64,000 nucleotides of DNA from Martinezella miluonensis (GCF_900094545.1 NZ_FMAH01000008.1:62001-126000); one strand, 5' to 3'. Shown: positions 35,470 to 45,943, counted from the stretch's first letter. Notes: generated by a model from the letters alone, not told the origin. Numbers and translations are program-made.

Positions 35470-36087
35470 TTAAATCAGGTGCCGAATACCACTCAGTTCC
35501 AAAATGACGGAATCTCGCTCGACGACACTTCGATGTTTTACCAGATCGAATTCCCAACGACCACGGGCTTTCTGGAGCTCGCGCTCGTAATCCCGGCCTT
35601 TATGCAACAATAGGCGCAGATTCTTATTGCGCTCCAGCCAAGGCGCAGAATAGTCCAACAGCAAATCAAGTTCAGCGAGCGCACGCGCCGAAATCGTATC
35701 ACAATGTTGGATAACTGCGGGCGCCTCCTCGATCCGGATCGCATGAACAGCGCCACGCGCTTCGCATTCGCGCAGACAAACCCGCAGAAAGGCTGCCTTT
35801 TTCTGATTGCTCTCCACCAGATCAACATGGCCGGCGCCCCGTTCCGCCAACAGAATCGCGGTTATAATGCCCGGAAAACCGCCACCGCTGCCCAGATCGG
35901 CCCAGTGATTCGTTTTCGGCTGAAGCTGGAAAATCTGAGCGCTATCCGCAATATGCCGGCTCCAAAGATCGCCAATCGTCGACGGCGCTACGAGATTGAT
36001 CGTCTTCGCCCACTTCTGGAATAGCTCCGCAAAGTGCTGCAGCCGCTCCTGTGTTTCACGTGAAACACGTACACCGTTCAATTCCAT
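35470..36087 (-). CDS. rsmG: 16S rRNA (guanine-527-N7)-methyltransferase RsmG
   Basis: The 205-residue methyltransferase (GidB) modifies G527 of 16S rRNA; loss gives low streptomycin resistance in other bacteria. [14 protein letters not shown] and the SAM motif [14 protein letters not shown] (about 63-76) are visible, then [14 protein letters not shown] and [13 protein letters not shown]. Codons 7-12 (R-V-S-R-E-T) are written by a perfect parS palindrome at 36052-36067. It lies between mnmG and parA in the conserved origin-proximal cluster. Confidence 0.95.
   Translation of the reverse strand: MELNGVRVSRETQERLQHFAELFQKWAKTINLVAPSTIGDLWSRHIADSAQIFQLQPKTNHWADLGSGGGFPGIITAILLAERGAGHVDLVESNQKKAAFLRVCLRECEARGAVHAIRIEEAPAVIQHCDTISARALAELDLLLDYSAPWLERNKNLRLLLHKGRDYERELQKARGRWEFDLVKHRSVVERDSVILELSGIRHLI
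36052..36067. promoter_or_regulatory. parS site (perfect 16-bp palindrome) inside rsmG
   Basis: TGTTTCACGTGAAACA is the exact canonical alphaproteobacterial parS sequence. It lies in codons 7-12 of rsmG and encodes part of VSRETQ. It is about 600 bases upstream of parA. Confidence 0.92.
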
Positions 36088-36114
36088 ATTTTTGGACTCT
36101 CAAACCTTGTAGTC

Positions 36115-37995
36115 TTAGGAAACCAGCTTGCGCTCTTCCGAAGCACCGAGCTTCCGCAGATGAGCCAGAAGCAACGAGATAGCTGCTGGGGTCATTCCGT
36201 CGATACGAGACGCCTGGGCGATATTCTTCGGGCGAGCCATCGTCAACTTCTGCTTCAATTCATTAGACAGTCCGGAGAGGACGGCGAAATCGAATTCCAT
36301 AGGAATGACGCGCTCTTCTTCCTTTCTGGCTTGAACGATATCCGCGGTCTGCCGATCCATATAGACGGCATAGGCGGCTTCGATCTCGATGGCTTCCGTC
36401 ACGCCACGCTCTATCGATTCCAACTCCGGCCAAAGCTTCGAAAGCGTCTTGATCGACTGGCCTGGATGAGACAGTAGCTCATAAGCCGAACGCCGCTGAC
36501 CATCCTTGTTCAGGTGCATACCGACTTTTTCGGCCTCACTCGGCGTAATCGTCAATTCCTTCAACTGCGCTCTCGTCTGCTCCAGATTCTCCATGTAGCG
36601 GCTAAAGCGAGATGCGCGCGCGCTATTGACACAGCCAATCGCGAGGCCAATCGGCGTCAGGCGCACATCTGCATTATCGGCCCGGAGCGATAGGCGGTAT
36701 TCGGCCCGCGAGGTGAACATACGGTAAGGTTCAGCAACCCCACGCGAGGTCAGATCGTCGATCATTACGCCGATATAGGATTCGGTACGGCTGAACTCGA
36801 CGGCTTCGCCGCCAGACGCCAGGCGCGCTGCATTCAGGCCAGCAACGAGGCCTTGCGCACCCGCTTCTTCATAGCCGGTGGTGCCGTTAATCTGACCGGC
36901 CAGGAAAAGGCCCGGGATCTTCTCCACTTCCAGGGACAATTTCAATTCGCGCGGATCGACGTGATCATATTCGATCGCGTAACCGCATTGCAGGATTCGA
37001 ACTCGTTCCAGGCCCGGAATGGTTCTGATGAAGGCGTCCTGTACATCCTCGGGGAGAGAGGTCGAAATGCCGTTCGGGTAGATCGTCGTATCGTCCAGGC
37101 CCTCCGGCTCCAGAAAGATCTGATGACCATCGCGTTCGCCAAACTTGACGATCTTATCCTCAATGGACGGGCAATAGCGCGGGCCGACACCCTCGATCTG
37201 ACCGGAATACATCGCAGATCGCCTCAGGTTATCGGCGATGATTTTGTGCGTTTCTGGCGTCGTGCGGGTCACACCACACTCGACCTGAGGATTCACGATA
37301 GAATCGGTCATAAAGGAGAAGGGTGTCGGATCCTCATCCGCGCCTTGCCTGCCGACGGAGTCCCAATCGATCGTCGAGCCGTCGAGGCGTGCCGGCGTGC
37401 CGGTCTTCAAGCGGCCGAGCGCCAGACCATAGCGCAGCAGAGTCCCCGAAAGCCCGATGGATGGCTCTTCACCCACACGGCCGGCTGGAATCTTTTTATC
37501 ACCAATATGAATGAGCCCACGAAGAAAGGTGCCCGTTGTCAAAACAACCGCACCGCAGCGGATCACCCTGCCGTCCTTTAAGGTGACAGCCGAGACACGT
37601 CCATGTTCAATCGCCAGATCGAACGCATCACCTTCAATGACTTCGAGATTTGCCGTTTCCTCGATCTCGGCCTGCATCGCAAGTCGATAGAGCTTACGGT
37701 CGGCCTGCGTTCGCGGACCGCGGACCGCTGGACCCTTCTTGCGATTGAGCATCCTGAATTGTATGCCGGCCGCATCGGCAATGCGTCCCATAACCCCATC
37801 TAGGGCATCGATCTCGCGGACTAGATGACCCTTGCCAAGACCGCCGATGGCGGGGTTACAAGACATGACGCCGATGGTGGCGCGCTTATGCGTGACGAGC
37901 GCTGTGCGAGCGCCCAGACGCGCAGCCGCGGCAGCGGCCTCACTGCCTGCATGGCCACCACCTACGACGACTACATCATAAATATTGTCGAGCAT
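36115..37995 (-). CDS. mnmG: tRNA uridine-34 5-carboxymethylaminomethyl modification enzyme MnmG (GidA)
   Basis: The 626-residue FAD protein works with MnmE to modify wobble U34 in tRNAs. The FAD-binding start is [20 protein letters not shown] (7-26). [20 protein letters not shown], with the conserved Cys, lies near 36-55. [19 protein letters not shown], with a further conserved region, lies near 160. The C-terminal helical part ends [20 protein letters not shown]. Length is typical. The gap to mnmE upstream carries two parS sites; rsmG follows after 27 bases. Confidence 0.97.
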   Translation of the reverse strand: MLDNIYDVVVVGGGHAGSEAAAAAARLGARTALVTHKRATIGVMSCNPAIGGLGKGHLVREIDALDGVMGRIADAAGIQFRMLNRKKGPAVRGPRTQADRKLYRLAMQAEIEETANLEVIEGDAFDLAIEHGRVSAVTLKDGRVIRCGAVVLTTGTFLRGLIHIGDKKIPAGRVGEEPSIGLSGTLLRYGLALGRLKTGTPARLDGSTIDWDSVGRQGADEDPTPFSFMTDSIVNPQVECGVTRTTPETHKIIADNLRRSAMYSGQIEGVGPRYCPSIEDKIVKFGERDGHQIFLEPEGLDDTTIYPNGISTSLPEDVQDAFIRTIPGLERVRILQCGYAIEYDHVDPRELKLSLEVEKIPGLFLAGQINGTTGYEEAGAQGLVAGLNAARLASGGEAVEFSRTESYIGVMIDDLTSRGVAEPYRMFTSRAEYRLSLRADNADVRLTPIGLAIGCVNSARASRFSRYMENLEQTRAQLKELTITPSEAEKVGMHLNKDGQRRSAYELLSHPGQSIKTLSKLWPELESIERGVTEAIEIEAAYAVYMDRQTADIVQARKEEERVIPMEFDFAVLSGLSNELKQKLTMARPKNIAQASRIDGMTPAAISLLLAHLRKLGASEERKLVS

Positions 37996-38051
37996 GATTG
38001 CGATCCTCGATGAAGCCGTTTGTTTGGCACATCAATTTCTGGAGTCAAGAA

Positions 38052-38067
38052 GGTTTCACGTGAAACG
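38052..38067. promoter_or_regulatory. parS site (perfect 14-bp core) between mnmE and mnmG
   Basis: The palindromic core GTTTCACGTGAAAC is exact; only the outermost base on each side differs from the 16-bp consensus (G...G instead of T...A). It lies in the 108-base gap between mnmE and mnmG, with its centre 39 bases from that of the next site. Confidence 0.85.
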
Positions 38068-38090
38068 TTCTCCGGTCACGTCCAATGACG

Positions 38091-38106
38091 TGTTTCACGT
38101 GAATCA
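38091..38106. promoter_or_regulatory. parS site overlapping the mnmE stop codon
   Basis: TGTTTCACGTGAATCA matches consensus with one change. Read on the minus strand it is TGATTCACGTGAAACA, whose first three bases are the TGA stop of mnmE (38104-38106). The single mismatch is the base that makes the stop codon. The same 16 bases occur at 44474-44489. Confidence 0.85.
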
Positions 38107-39423
38107 TTTGCCGATGCAAAACTCGGAGAAAATCACATCCAATAGATCTTCGACATCGACCCGGCCAGTTATTCGACCGAGGCTGTTGGCGCTTAGCCGT
38201 AACTGCTCCGCCCTGATATCGAGACCCAGGCTCTCTGATTCAATTGCTGCGCTCAATGCACCTAGACTCTCGGTGAGGAGCACCCGATGACGCAAGCGAC
38301 TGGGGAGGGCAAGCGAGAGGGAGGAGGAGCGATCCTGCAGATCCTTGATGATAAGCTGATGTAGTTCCTTCAGCCCGGCACCCGACGTCGATGAGATAAG
38401 CAAATCATAATCGCCCGGCGCGGTTCCGTGAACATCCGCTTTCGTGCCTAGCTTAAAGACCTTGCCGGTGAAGCCGACAAAATCAGTTTGAGCGGGCTCA
38501 CCGATCTCGGCAAGTGAAAGAACCATATCGGCATCCGCCACCGTCTTCAGCGCTCGCCGAATTCCCTCGCGCTCAACGATCTCATCCGTCTCCCTTAGAC
38601 CGGCCGTATCGTAGAGCCTGACGGCGTATCCTTCAATGTTGAGATCCACATGCAGGACATCGCGTGTCGTTCCGGCGATATCGGTGACGATCGCCACCTC
38701 GCGCTTCGCCAGAGCGTTCAATAGGCTGGACTTGCCGGCATTGGGCGGGCCGGCAATAACGATCCGCAATCCGTCTCTGACGATCTCGCCAAAGTCCGCC
38801 CCAGACAGATGCGTCGCCAGTTCCGAATGAAGCCGTTCCATGTCGGCCCATACGAGGTCGGAAACAGAGCCCGGCACGTCGTCTTCATCGGCAAAATCGA
38901 GTTCGGCTTCGATGAGTGCACGGGCTCGCGTCAAACGATCCGCCCAATTCTCGTACAGGTCTGACAGACCGCCGGCGGCGTGCTCCATAGCGAGCCTTCG
39001 CTGCATCTCCGTCTCAGCGCTTATGAGATCGGCGAGACCTTCGACCTCTACGAGGTCCATTTTGCCATTCTCGAGGGCGCGCCGTGAAAATTCGCCATGC
39101 TCAGCAAGGCGGCAGTCTTCGAATGTCGCGATCTCCGCCAAGAGCGAGGCGACCACAGCCTTGCCGCCATGAACGTGAATTTCAGCGCAGTCTTCTCCCG
39201 TAAACGAAGCGGGACCTGCAAAGGTTAGAACAAGACCGCGGTCGAGGATAAGACCGTTACGAGTCCGAATCGTTTTCAATACTGCATGGCGAGGTGCCGG
39301 TACGGAACCCACAAGCGATTCCACAGCTGCCATCGCCTGCTTGCCGCTGATGCGAATAACCGCGACACCGGCGGGAAGGCTGCCGCTGGAAAGAGCATAG
39401 ATCGTTTGGTTCGCTGCGTTCAT
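38104..39423 (-). CDS. mnmE: tRNA modification GTPase MnmE (TrmE)
   Basis: The 439-residue GTPase partners MnmG in wobble-uridine modification. The N-terminal tetrahydrofolate-binding domain starts [20 protein letters not shown]. The inserted G domain has [10 protein letters not shown] (225-234), DIAGTTRD and [10 protein letters not shown], and the C-terminus ends in the FCIGK motif with the invariant Cys. The frame is open 29 codons farther upstream; [10 protein letters not shown] is the family start. Its stop codon is part of a parS site. Confidence 0.96.
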   Translation of the reverse strand: MNAANQTIYALSSGSLPAGVAVIRISGKQAMAAVESLVGSVPAPRHAVLKTIRTRNGLILDRGLVLTFAGPASFTGEDCAEIHVHGGKAVVASLLAEIATFEDCRLAEHGEFSRRALENGKMDLVEVEGLADLISAETEMQRRLAMEHAAGGLSDLYENWADRLTRARALIEAELDFADEDDVPGSVSDLVWADMERLHSELATHLSGADFGEIVRDGLRIVIAGPPNAGKSSLLNALAKREVAIVTDIAGTTRDVLHVDLNIEGYAVRLYDTAGLRETDEIVEREGIRRALKTVADADMVLSLAEIGEPAQTDFVGFTGKVFKLGTKADVHGTAPGDYDLLISSTSGAGLKELHQLIIKDLQDRSSSLSLALPSRLRHRVLLTESLGALSAAIESESLGLDIRAEQLRLSANSLGRITGRVDVEDLLDVIFSEFCIGK

Positions 39424-39575
39424 AAAATTGATCCGCTTCCGAATCGATTCTGATCGGATTTCATGTTCAAGGAGCTCATCGAACTCCGCAAAATGAAAAT
39501 CGGGCCGCACTAAGCGACCCGATCATACCATTTCATGGTCTCTCTCAAAGAGACGCCGCTAAAACTAGCTAATAG

Positions 39576-40841
39576 TTACGTATTCATCGACTCGAAGAAA
39601 TCCGGATTGTTCTTCGTCTGCTTCAATTTGTCGATGAGGAACTCGATCGCGTCGGTCGTGCCCATCGGCGCGAGGATACGGCGCAGAACGAAGATCTTCT
39701 GCAGGTCCTGACGCGGCACCAGCAGGTCTTCCTTACGCGTACCGGACTTGAGGATATCCATAGCCGGGAAGATGCGCTTGTCGGCGACCTTGCGGTCGAG
39801 AACGATTTCCGAGTTACCCGTACCCTTGAATTCTTCAAAGATGACTTCGTCCATGCGGCTGCCAGTATCGATGAGCGCCGTCGCGATAATGGTCAGCGAA
39901 CCGCCTTCTTCGATATTACGGGCGGCGCCGAAGAAGCGCTTCGGGCGCTGCAGGGCGTTGGCGTCGACACCGCCAGTCAGAACCTTACCGGAGGAAGGGA
40001 CGACGGTGTTGTAGGCGCGGCCGAGACGGGTGATGGAATCGAGCAGGATGACAACGTCGCGCCCGTGCTCGACCAAGCGCTTGGCCTTTTCAATAACCAT
40101 CTCGGCGACCTGCACGTGGCGAACCGCCGGCTCATCGAAGGTCGAGGAGATGACTTCGCCGCGCACGGAGCGCTGCATGTCGGTCACTTCTTCCGGACGT
40201 TCGTCGATCAGAAGCACGATCAGGTAGCAATCCGGATGATTGGCGGTGATCGAATGAGCGATATTCTGCAGGAGAACGGTCTTACCGGTACGGGGCGGAG
40301 CGACGATCAGGCCGCGCTGACCCTTGCCGAGCGGCGCCACCAGATCGATGACGCGGGGAGAGAGATCCTTCGAGGTGGGAACATCGAGTTCCATGCGGAA
40401 ACGCTCGTTCGGATAGAGCGGCGTCAGATTGTCAAAGTGGACCTTGTGACGGATCTTTTCCGGATCGTCGAAATTGATGGTGTTGACTTTCAGCAGCGCG
40501 AAATAGCGCTCGCCTTCCTTCGGTCCGCGGATCGGTCCCTCGACCGTGTCGCCCGTCTTCAGCGAGAAGCGGCGGATCTGGGAGGGAGAGATGTAGATGT
40601 CGTCCGGGCCGGGAAGATAGTTCGCGTTAGCAGAGCGAAGGAAACCGAAGCCATCCTGCAGAACTTCGACGACGCCCTCGCCGATGATTTCCACGTCTTG
40701 GCTCGCGAGCACCTTTAGGATGGCAAACATCAATTCCTGTTTGCGCATAGTGCTGGCGTTTTCGACCTCGAGCGATTCGGCAAAGGCCAGGAGGTCGGTC
40801 GGGGATTTATTTTTCAGTTCCTGAAGCTTCATTTCAGCCAT
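39576..40841 (-). CDS. rho: Transcription termination factor Rho
   Basis: The 421-residue hexameric RNA helicase ends Rho-dependent transcripts. The N-terminal Rho domain [20 protein letters not shown] and the RNA-binding cold-shock fold ([20 protein letters not shown]) lead to Walker [11 protein letters not shown] (about 182-191), Walker [17 protein letters not shown] (about 266-281) and the [22 protein letters not shown] loop region. Length is normal. Upstream is a 200-base gap with no recognisable gene, then hemJ on the same strand. Confidence 0.98.
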   Translation of the reverse strand: MAEMKLQELKNKSPTDLLAFAESLEVENASTMRKQELMFAILKVLASQDVEIIGEGVVEVLQDGFGFLRSANANYLPGPDDIYISPSQIRRFSLKTGDTVEGPIRGPKEGERYFALLKVNTINFDDPEKIRHKVHFDNLTPLYPNERFRMELDVPTSKDLSPRVIDLVAPLGKGQRGLIVAPPRTGKTVLLQNIAHSITANHPDCYLIVLLIDERPEEVTDMQRSVRGEVISSTFDEPAVRHVQVAEMVIEKAKRLVEHGRDVVILLDSITRLGRAYNTVVPSSGKVLTGGVDANALQRPKRFFGAARNIEEGGSLTIIATALIDTGSRMDEVIFEEFKGTGNSEIVLDRKVADKRIFPAMDILKSGTRKEDLLVPRQDLQKIFVLRRILAPMGTTDAIEFLIDKLKQTKNNPDFFESMNT

Positions 40842-41041
40842 GAAGGGAATTACTCATTTTTTAGAAGGGGAAAGGCAATGTTGCTCTTATTCAGAACCGC
40901 GATAGGGGGCGCTCGCGGGCGACAGAATGGATACATGCCACGAAGAGAAGATGGCGGGAAAATAGCGACTCACTTTCTGAACCGCAAGGGGGGCATGCAA
41001 AATGAAGGAAATTTAACGTCCCTACCAAAAATGGCCCGATC

Positions 41042-41599
41042 TCACGCGAACGGCTTCACCACCACCAGGATGACGATCACGATCATCAGAAGTGTTGGCG
41101 CCTCGTTCATCATTCGCCAATAGCGTGCCGAATGCTTGTTCTGGTCTCGGGCAAAGGCGCGCACGGCGCCGCTGAAATGGCCGTGAACAGCGGACAGAAG
41201 CACAACGAGCCCGATCTTCGCATGCAGCCAGCCGCCCTGGAAATCATAGACCGACCAGGCGAGATAGAGCCCGAAAATCCAAGTCAGGATCATGGCCGGG
41301 TTGATGATATAGCGCAGAAGACGTTGCTCCATCACCTTGAAGGTTTCCGATTGCTGCGAACCAGGCTCGGCGTCGGTATGATAGACAAAAAGCCGCGGCA
41401 GATAGAACATTCCGGCCATCCATGAGATGACGGCGATGATATGAAGCGCCTTGATCCAGAGATAGAGATCGACCGGATGCCAGGCGAATAATCCTATCGC
41501 CAGCACAGCAAAAGCCAGGATCATGAAATAGGCCCGTCGTCCGGCCCTCTGGCCGGGGGCCGTATCGGTCTGCTTCTCCATCGTCGTCAGCCTCTCCAT
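41042..41599 (-). CDS. hemJ: Protoporphyrinogen oxidase HemJ
   Basis: The 185-residue membrane protein is the HemJ-type enzyme that oxidises protoporphyrinogen IX in many proteobacteria. It has about four hydrophobic segments (24-40, 52-70, 98-116, 166-182). The conserved His is in [20 protein letters not shown] (about 47-66) and a [13 protein letters not shown] segment follows; [18 protein letters not shown] near the end is also conserved. The start overlaps the hemE stop by 13 bases (a second ATG at 41581 is possible), so hemE and hemJ are coupled. Confidence 0.93.
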   Translation of the reverse strand: MERLTTMEKQTDTAPGQRAGRRAYFMILAFAVLAIGLFAWHPVDLYLWIKALHIIAVISWMAGMFYLPRLFVYHTDAEPGSQQSETFKVMEQRLLRYIINPAMILTWIFGLYLAWSVYDFQGGWLHAKIGLVVLLSAVHGHFSGAVRAFARDQNKHSARYWRMMNEAPTLLMIVIVILVVVKPFA

Positions 41600-42621
41600 C
41601 CGCGCACGCGTTCGACGAGCGCAGCAACATTGGCTGGGTCTGCCTGCGGCGTTATCCCGTGCCCAAGATTGAAAATTAGCGGGCCGTTACCGAGCTGCTG
41701 CAAGATGTCGTCGATACCGTCCTCCAGCGCCTTGCCGCCGGCAACGACGCGCATCGGATCGAGATTGCCTTGCACAGGGCCTTCCTGCTGCAGGTCCCGC
41801 GCGAATGCCAGTGGTACCGACCAGTCGAGACCGATCGCGTCCGCACCCGTCTTCTGCCGATAGGTTTTCAGCTGGTATCCAGCGCCCTTGGCGAAGGCGA
41901 TGATCCGCGCGTGCGGTCGCTGTGTTTTTACGGAAGCAATCATTCGCGCGACCGGCTTGACGGCATAGGCCTCAAATTCCTTCTCACCGAGCACACCGGC
42001 CCAGGAATCGAAAATCTGTACGGCATCGGCGCCGGCATCGATCTGCGCCACGAGATAATCGGCGGATATATCGGCAAGCAGCATCAGGAGATGCTCGAAC
42101 GCCTTGGGGTGGCGATAGGCAAACAGACGGGCAGGAGCCTGGTCAGGCGTGCCGTGTCCGGCAATCATATAGGTCGCAACGGTCCAGGGCGCGCCGCAGA
42201 AGCCGAGCAGCGTCGTCTCCAGGGGCAAGCCCTGCCGCAGCCGCCGAACCGTCTCCATCACGGGCGCAAGGTGCGCAATCACCCCATCCGGCTTCAGGGC
42301 CAGAATTCCAGCCTCGTCGATCGGATCCATCTCCGGCCCGTGTCCCTCGGTGAAACGAACATTGCGCTTCAATGCATCGGGGATGACGAGAATATCCGAA
42401 AAGAGAATGGCCGCATCGAAGCCATAGCGGCGGATCGGCTGCAGTGTCACTTCCACCGCATGGTCGGGCGTATAACAGAGATCGAGAAAGCTGCCGGCCT
42501 TGGCGCGTGTCTCGCGATACTCCGGCAGATAGCGACCAGCCTGGCGCATCAGCCAGAGAGGGGGAGGGGAAAGCGTCTCTCCGCTCAGCACCCGCATGAT
42601 CTTCCGGCGTTCATCGGTCAA
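41587..42621 (-). CDS. hemE: Uroporphyrinogen decarboxylase
   Basis: The 344-residue enzyme removes four acetate carboxyls from uroporphyrinogen III in haem synthesis. [17 protein letters not shown] (about 24-40) is the signature and [19 protein letters not shown] (about 74-92) carries the catalytic Asp; [16 protein letters not shown] follows. I take the TTG at 42621 as start because AGGACGA lies 7 bases upstream and the product then begins [14 protein letters not shown], as in relatives; the frame is open to another TTG at 42645. It borders the proposed oriC, the standard hemE neighbourhood of alphaproteobacterial origins. Confidence 0.95.
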   Translation of the reverse strand: MTDERRKIMRVLSGETLSPPPLWLMRQAGRYLPEYRETRAKAGSFLDLCYTPDHAVEVTLQPIRRYGFDAAILFSDILVIPDALKRNVRFTEGHGPEMDPIDEAGILALKPDGVIAHLAPVMETVRRLRQGLPLETTLLGFCGAPWTVATYMIAGHGTPDQAPARLFAYRHPKAFEHLLMLLADISADYLVAQIDAGADAVQIFDSWAGVLGEKEFEAYAVKPVARMIASVKTQRPHARIIAFAKGAGYQLKTYRQKTGADAIGLDWSVPLAFARDLQQEGPVQGNLDPMRVVAGGKALEDGIDDILQQLGNGPLIFNLGHGITPQADPANVAALVERVRGWRG

Positions 42622-43009
42622 AGACGTCGTCCTATATAAAACCAAACATATATCTAAGGTTTCTATTTCTTAGAGTCGGTGACTATCAAGGATTAAAGTT
42701 CATCCAGTACCTGTCCAATTTGTCGCGGCTTGACGGCAAACGGGCAAACAAATCGGTGTCATCAATGGATATGTGGAAAGAGAACAGGATCTTTCAATCT
42801 TTTGAATGGCTTGTCGGAGGCTTCGCTTTGACCCCGCCTGGGGATAAGCTGGGGAGCTCTCGACCTCAGTTCAATTTGTCCACATTGCCCACAGCCACCG
42901 CGAAAGCCGTCTCGCGAAAATTCCAAATGTGGAAAACTCGGCGGTTTTCCACTTGCCCTGGATAGGCCGGTTCTCGTACCTCTCTTTTCTCCCGAGATAT
43001 CAACAGGCG
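42622..43009. other. oriC: Chromosomal replication origin (oriC), hemE-ppsR gap with DnaA-box-like sites
   Basis: The 388-base gap between divergent hemE and the pyruvate-dikinase regulator is the place where Caulobacter- and Sinorhizobium-type origins lie. I see 9-mers one change from TTATCCACA at 42839-42847 (minus, TTATCCCCA), 42876-42884 (plus, TTGTCCACA) and 42929-42937 (minus, TTTTCCACA). Weaker ones with two changes are at 42772-42780, 42885-42893 (directly abutting the plus-strand site) and 42945-42953. An AT-rich stretch at 42632-42676 beside hemE could unwind or be the hemE promoter. Supporting context: parAB and parS nearby and genes pointing away on both sides. No clear CtrA site was found. 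Confidence 0.82.
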
Positions 43010-43843
43010 ATGGAAAGTAGCGTGGAAAACCGAACGAGCTTCTTTCATCTGCACCTGATTTCTGACTCAACAGGAGAGACTCTCATCTCCGCCGGCCGGG
43101 CTGCTTCCGTGCAATTCCACGCCACACAGCCGATCGAGCACGTCTATCCACTGATTCGAAACCGTAAGCAGCTGCTGCCCGTTCTGGAGGCGATCGATCA
43201 CAGCCCGGGCATCGTCCTCTATACGATCGTCGATCGCGAGCTAGCAGATTTCATTGCCGAGCGTTGCCGGGATATGGGCGTGCCCTGCGTGAATGTGCTC
43301 GAACCGGTCATGAATGTTTTTCAGACTTACCTCGGTACAGCCTCGCGCCGCCGGGTGGGTGCACAGCATGTGATGAATGCGGACTATTTTGCTCGCATCG
43401 AAGCGCTGAACTTCACCATGGATCACGATGACGGGCAGATGCCCGACGACTACGATGATGCCGATGTCGTCATCATCGGTATTAGCCGTACCTCGAAAAC
43501 GCCGACCAGCATCTATCTCGCCAATCGCGGCATCAAGACCGCCAACATCCCGATCGTTCATGGCGTGCCTTTGCCGGAAAGCCTGGCGAGGGCGACGAGA
43601 CCGTTGATCGTCGGACTGGTGGCAACGACCGATCGCATTTCTCAGGTGCGCGAAAACCGTATCCTCGGCGCGACGCCCGGCTTCGATCGTGGCGACTACA
43701 CCGATCGTGCCGCCATCTCCGAAGAGCTGAAATATGCGCGCTCGCTTTGCGCGCGGCACAATTGGCCGATCATCGACGTCACACGCCGTTCGATCGAAGA
43801 GACTGCTGCGGCCATTGTTGCCCTGCGCCCCAAGCTGCGTTAA
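43010..43843 (+). CDS. Pyruvate, water dikinase regulatory protein (DUF299, PSRP type)
   Basis: The 277-residue bifunctional kinase/pyrophosphorylase would switch PEP synthase or pyruvate phosphate dikinase on and off by threonine phosphorylation. [20 protein letters not shown] (about 11-30) is the family start, the P-loop-like [15 protein letters not shown] lies near 157-171, and [11 protein letters not shown] follows. The frame extends 27 codons upstream into the oriC gap, but [16 protein letters not shown] is the natural start. Its position beside hemE and oriC is highly conserved in alphaproteobacteria. Whether the partner is PpsA or PpdK is not visible. Confidence 0.92.
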   Translation: MESSVENRTSFFHLHLISDSTGETLISAGRAASVQFHATQPIEHVYPLIRNRKQLLPVLEAIDHSPGIVLYTIVDRELADFIAERCRDMGVPCVNVLEPVMNVFQTYLGTASRRRVGAQHVMNADYFARIEALNFTMDHDDGQMPDDYDDADVVIIGISRTSKTPTSIYLANRGIKTANIPIVHGVPLPESLARATRPLIVGLVATTDRISQVRENRILGATPGFDRGDYTDRAAISEELKYARSLCARHNWPIIDVTRRSIEETAAAIVALRPKLR

Positions 43844-43876
43844 GCGCTGCACATCATAATCTCAGAGGCAGATGTC

Positions 43877-44476
43877 ATGACCTTGCCCCTTATCCTTGCG
43901 TCGTCCAGCCCGTTTCGCCGGATGCTGATGGAGAATGCAGGACTGCATTTCCAGGCCATCGCCGCCAATATTGACGAGCGTGCCATCGAGGCGCCGCTGG
44001 AGCACACTGGCGCCAGCCCAGATGCGGTAGCACTGGTGCTGGCCAAGGCGAAGGCCAAAGAGGTGAGCGATCGCTTTCCGGGCTCGCTGATCATCGGCTC
44101 GGATCAGACCATGTCTCTCGGCAGCGAGGTCTTCCACAAGCCGAAGTCCATCGCCGACGCCGAAAATCATTTAAAGACCTTGTCGGCGCAGACCCACCGT
44201 TTGAACAGCGCTATCGCCCTGGCGCGCAACGGCGATATCATCTGGGAGCATGTGTCACACGCCAATCTGACGATGCGCGCGCTGTCGACCGATTTCATTC
44301 ATCGGCATCTCAGCCGCGTCGGCGAGAAGGCATTGTCGAGCGTCGGCGCCTATCAACTCGAGGGGGAGGGTATCCAGCTCTTCTCCAAGATCGACGGCGA
44401 CTATTTCACGATCGTCGGATTGCCGATGGTGCCGCTTCTTGAAAAACTGCGCGAGTTGGGAGCGATCGATGGATGA
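43877..44476 (+). CDS. maf: Maf-family nucleoside triphosphate pyrophosphatase
   Basis: The 199-residue protein hydrolyses non-canonical or modified nucleoside triphosphates; Maf proteins are also linked to septum control. The family start [18 protein letters not shown] (6-23) has the usual SxxR pattern, followed by [18 protein letters not shown] (about 72-89) and [20 protein letters not shown] (about 156-175). It overlaps aroE by 8 bases. Its TGA stop (44474-44476) is the first part of a parS site. Confidence 0.93.
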   Translation: MTLPLILASSSPFRRMLMENAGLHFQAIAANIDERAIEAPLEHTGASPDAVALVLAKAKAKEVSDRFPGSLIIGSDQTMSLGSEVFHKPKSIADAENHLKTLSAQTHRLNSAIALARNGDIIWEHVSHANLTMRALSTDFIHRHLSRVGEKALSSVGAYQLEGEGIQLFSKIDGDYFTIVGLPMVPLLEKLRELGAIDG

Positions 44477-45326
44477 TTCACGTGAAACACAAGGGCCGAA
44501 AGCGTTTGTCACGGGCTACCCGGTCAAGCATTCCCGCTCGCCTTTGATCCACGGCTACTGGCTGCGGCAGCTCGATTTGGCTGGCAGTTATCGCGCCCAT
44601 GAAGTTTCCGTGGAGGAGTTTGCTTCTTTCATTGCCTCGCTGAAAGATGACACCAGCGGCTTCGTTGGCGGCAATGTCACCATCCCTCATAAGGAAGCGG
44701 CGTTCAAACTGGCGGATCGGCCGGATGCCCTTTCGGAAGAGCTCGGTGCTTCCAACACGCTATGGCTTCAGGACGGGGTCCTTCACGCGACCAATACCGA
44801 CGGCCGCGGTTTCACGGCGAACCTCGACGAGCGCCATCCCGGCTGGGATCGCGGTGATCGCGCTCTGATCCTCGGAGCAGGGGGCGCAAGCCGCGCTATT
44901 ATCCAGGCGGTTCGCGACCGCGGCTTCAAGGAAATCCATGTGGTCAATCGCACGGTGGAGCGGGCGCAGGAATTGGCCGATCGTTTTGGCGAACGCGTTC
45001 ATGCCCATCCGATGGCGGCGCTCGGCGAGGTCATGCAAGGCGTCGGCCTGTTCATCAATACGACGTCGCTCGGCATGGATGGCGAAGCGGCACCCTGGAT
45101 CGACTTCTCACCTCTTGTGCAAGGCGCCGTCGTTACCGACATTGTATATGTGCCGCTGAAAACGCCGCTTCTGGCTCAGGCCGAGGAGCAGGGCTTTGCC
45201 ATCGTCGATGGTCTTGGCATGCTGCTGCATCAGGCCGTGCCGGGGTTCGAAAAATGGTTCGGACGGCGCCCAGTGGTCGATGAAACCTTGAGAGCTTTGA
45301 TCATCGCCGACATGGAAAAGCACTGA
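44469..45326 (+). CDS. aroE: Shikimate dehydrogenase
   Basis: The 285-residue NADP enzyme reduces 3-dehydroshikimate in aromatic amino-acid synthesis. [16 protein letters not shown] (about 16-31) binds shikimate, [11 protein letters not shown] (about 65-75) carries the catalytic Lys, NTDGRGF follows, and [15 protein letters not shown] (about 136-150) is the NADP site. The start ATG at 44469 lies within the end of maf; codons 2-7 (D-D-S-R-E-T) are largely parS sequence. It is followed by coaE after one base. Confidence 0.95.
   Translation: MDDSRETQGPKAFVTGYPVKHSRSPLIHGYWLRQLDLAGSYRAHEVSVEEFASFIASLKDDTSGFVGGNVTIPHKEAAFKLADRPDALSEELGASNTLWLQDGVLHATNTDGRGFTANLDERHPGWDRGDRALILGAGGASRAIIQAVRDRGFKEIHVVNRTVERAQELADRFGERVHAHPMAALGEVMQGVGLFINTTSLGMDGEAAPWIDFSPLVQGAVVTDIVYVPLKTPLLAQAEEQGFAIVDGLGMLLHQAVPGFEKWFGRRPVVDETLRALIIADMEKH
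44474..44489. promoter_or_regulatory. parS site overlapping the maf stop and aroE start region
   Basis: TGATTCACGTGAAACA is one base from consensus and identical to the site at 38091-38106 read on the other strand. Its first three bases are the maf stop codon, and in the aroE frame it encodes D-S-R-E-T. It is about 1.5 kb to the right of the proposed oriC. Confidence 0.87.
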
Positions 45327-45327
45327 T

Positions 45328-45927
45328 ATGATCAGGATCGGGCTGACAGGATCGATCGGCATGGGAAAGTCGACCTCGGCGAAACTCTTCGCCGAAGCTG
45401 GAATCCCGGTGAATGATTCCGATGCTGTCGTCCATGATCTCTATAGCGGCGAAGCGGTTCCGCTGGTCGAGGCAGCTTTTCCAGGCTCGACCAGTGACGG
45501 CAAGGTCGACCGGCAGGAGCTCAGCCGAAAGCTTACGAGCGATCCCTCCGGTTTCAAGCGGCTCGAAGCCATTGTTCATCCGCTCGTGCGCGAACGCGAA
45601 CACCAGTTTCTCGAACGTTACCGGCAGGCCGGCGCTGATATGATCGTGCTCGATATCCCGCTGCTGTTTGAAACCGGTGCGGAAACGAGGCTGGACAAGA
45701 TCGTTGTCGTCAGCTGTGATCCACAGATTCAAAGAGAAAGAGTGCTTGCCCGGCCGGGCATGACGAAGGAAAAATTCAATATGATTCTCTCCCGCCAGAC
45801 CCCGGATGCGGAAAAGCGGGCGCGTGCCGATTACATCATCGATACGGGTGGAAGCATCGAGGCGGCTGGCGAACAGGTGCGAGAGATCATCGCGGATCTG
45901 CGACGCAAGCAGCAGAGCAAGAAATAG
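45328..45927 (+). CDS. coaE: Dephospho-CoA kinase
   Basis: The 199-residue kinase phosphorylates dephospho-CoA in the last step of CoA synthesis. The Walker A motif GSIGMGKST lies at 8-16, the lid region includes VLDIPLLFETGAE (about 108-120), and VSCDPQIQRERVLAR near 129 fits the nucleotide-binding region. Length is typical. It starts one base after the aroE stop and leads into dnaQ, forming ppsR-maf-aroE-coaE-dnaQ in the direction of replication. Confidence 0.94.
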   Translation: MIRIGLTGSIGMGKSTSAKLFAEAGIPVNDSDAVVHDLYSGEAVPLVEAAFPGSTSDGKVDRQELSRKLTSDPSGFKRLEAIVHPLVREREHQFLERYRQAGADMIVLDIPLLFETGAETRLDKIVVVSCDPQIQRERVLARPGMTKEKFNMILSRQTPDAEKRARADYIIDTGGSIEAAGEQVREIIADLRRKQQSKK

Positions 45928-45943
45928 GAAGGCGGAGCACTAC

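Noticed and set aside
39538..39556. GTCTCT/AGAGAC hairpin after rho as a terminator
   Set aside because: Short stem and no T-run in the rho direction.
42622..43009. CtrA-binding sites (TTAA-N7-TTAA) in the origin
   Set aside because: Only one isolated TTAA is present in the gap, so no site can be supported.
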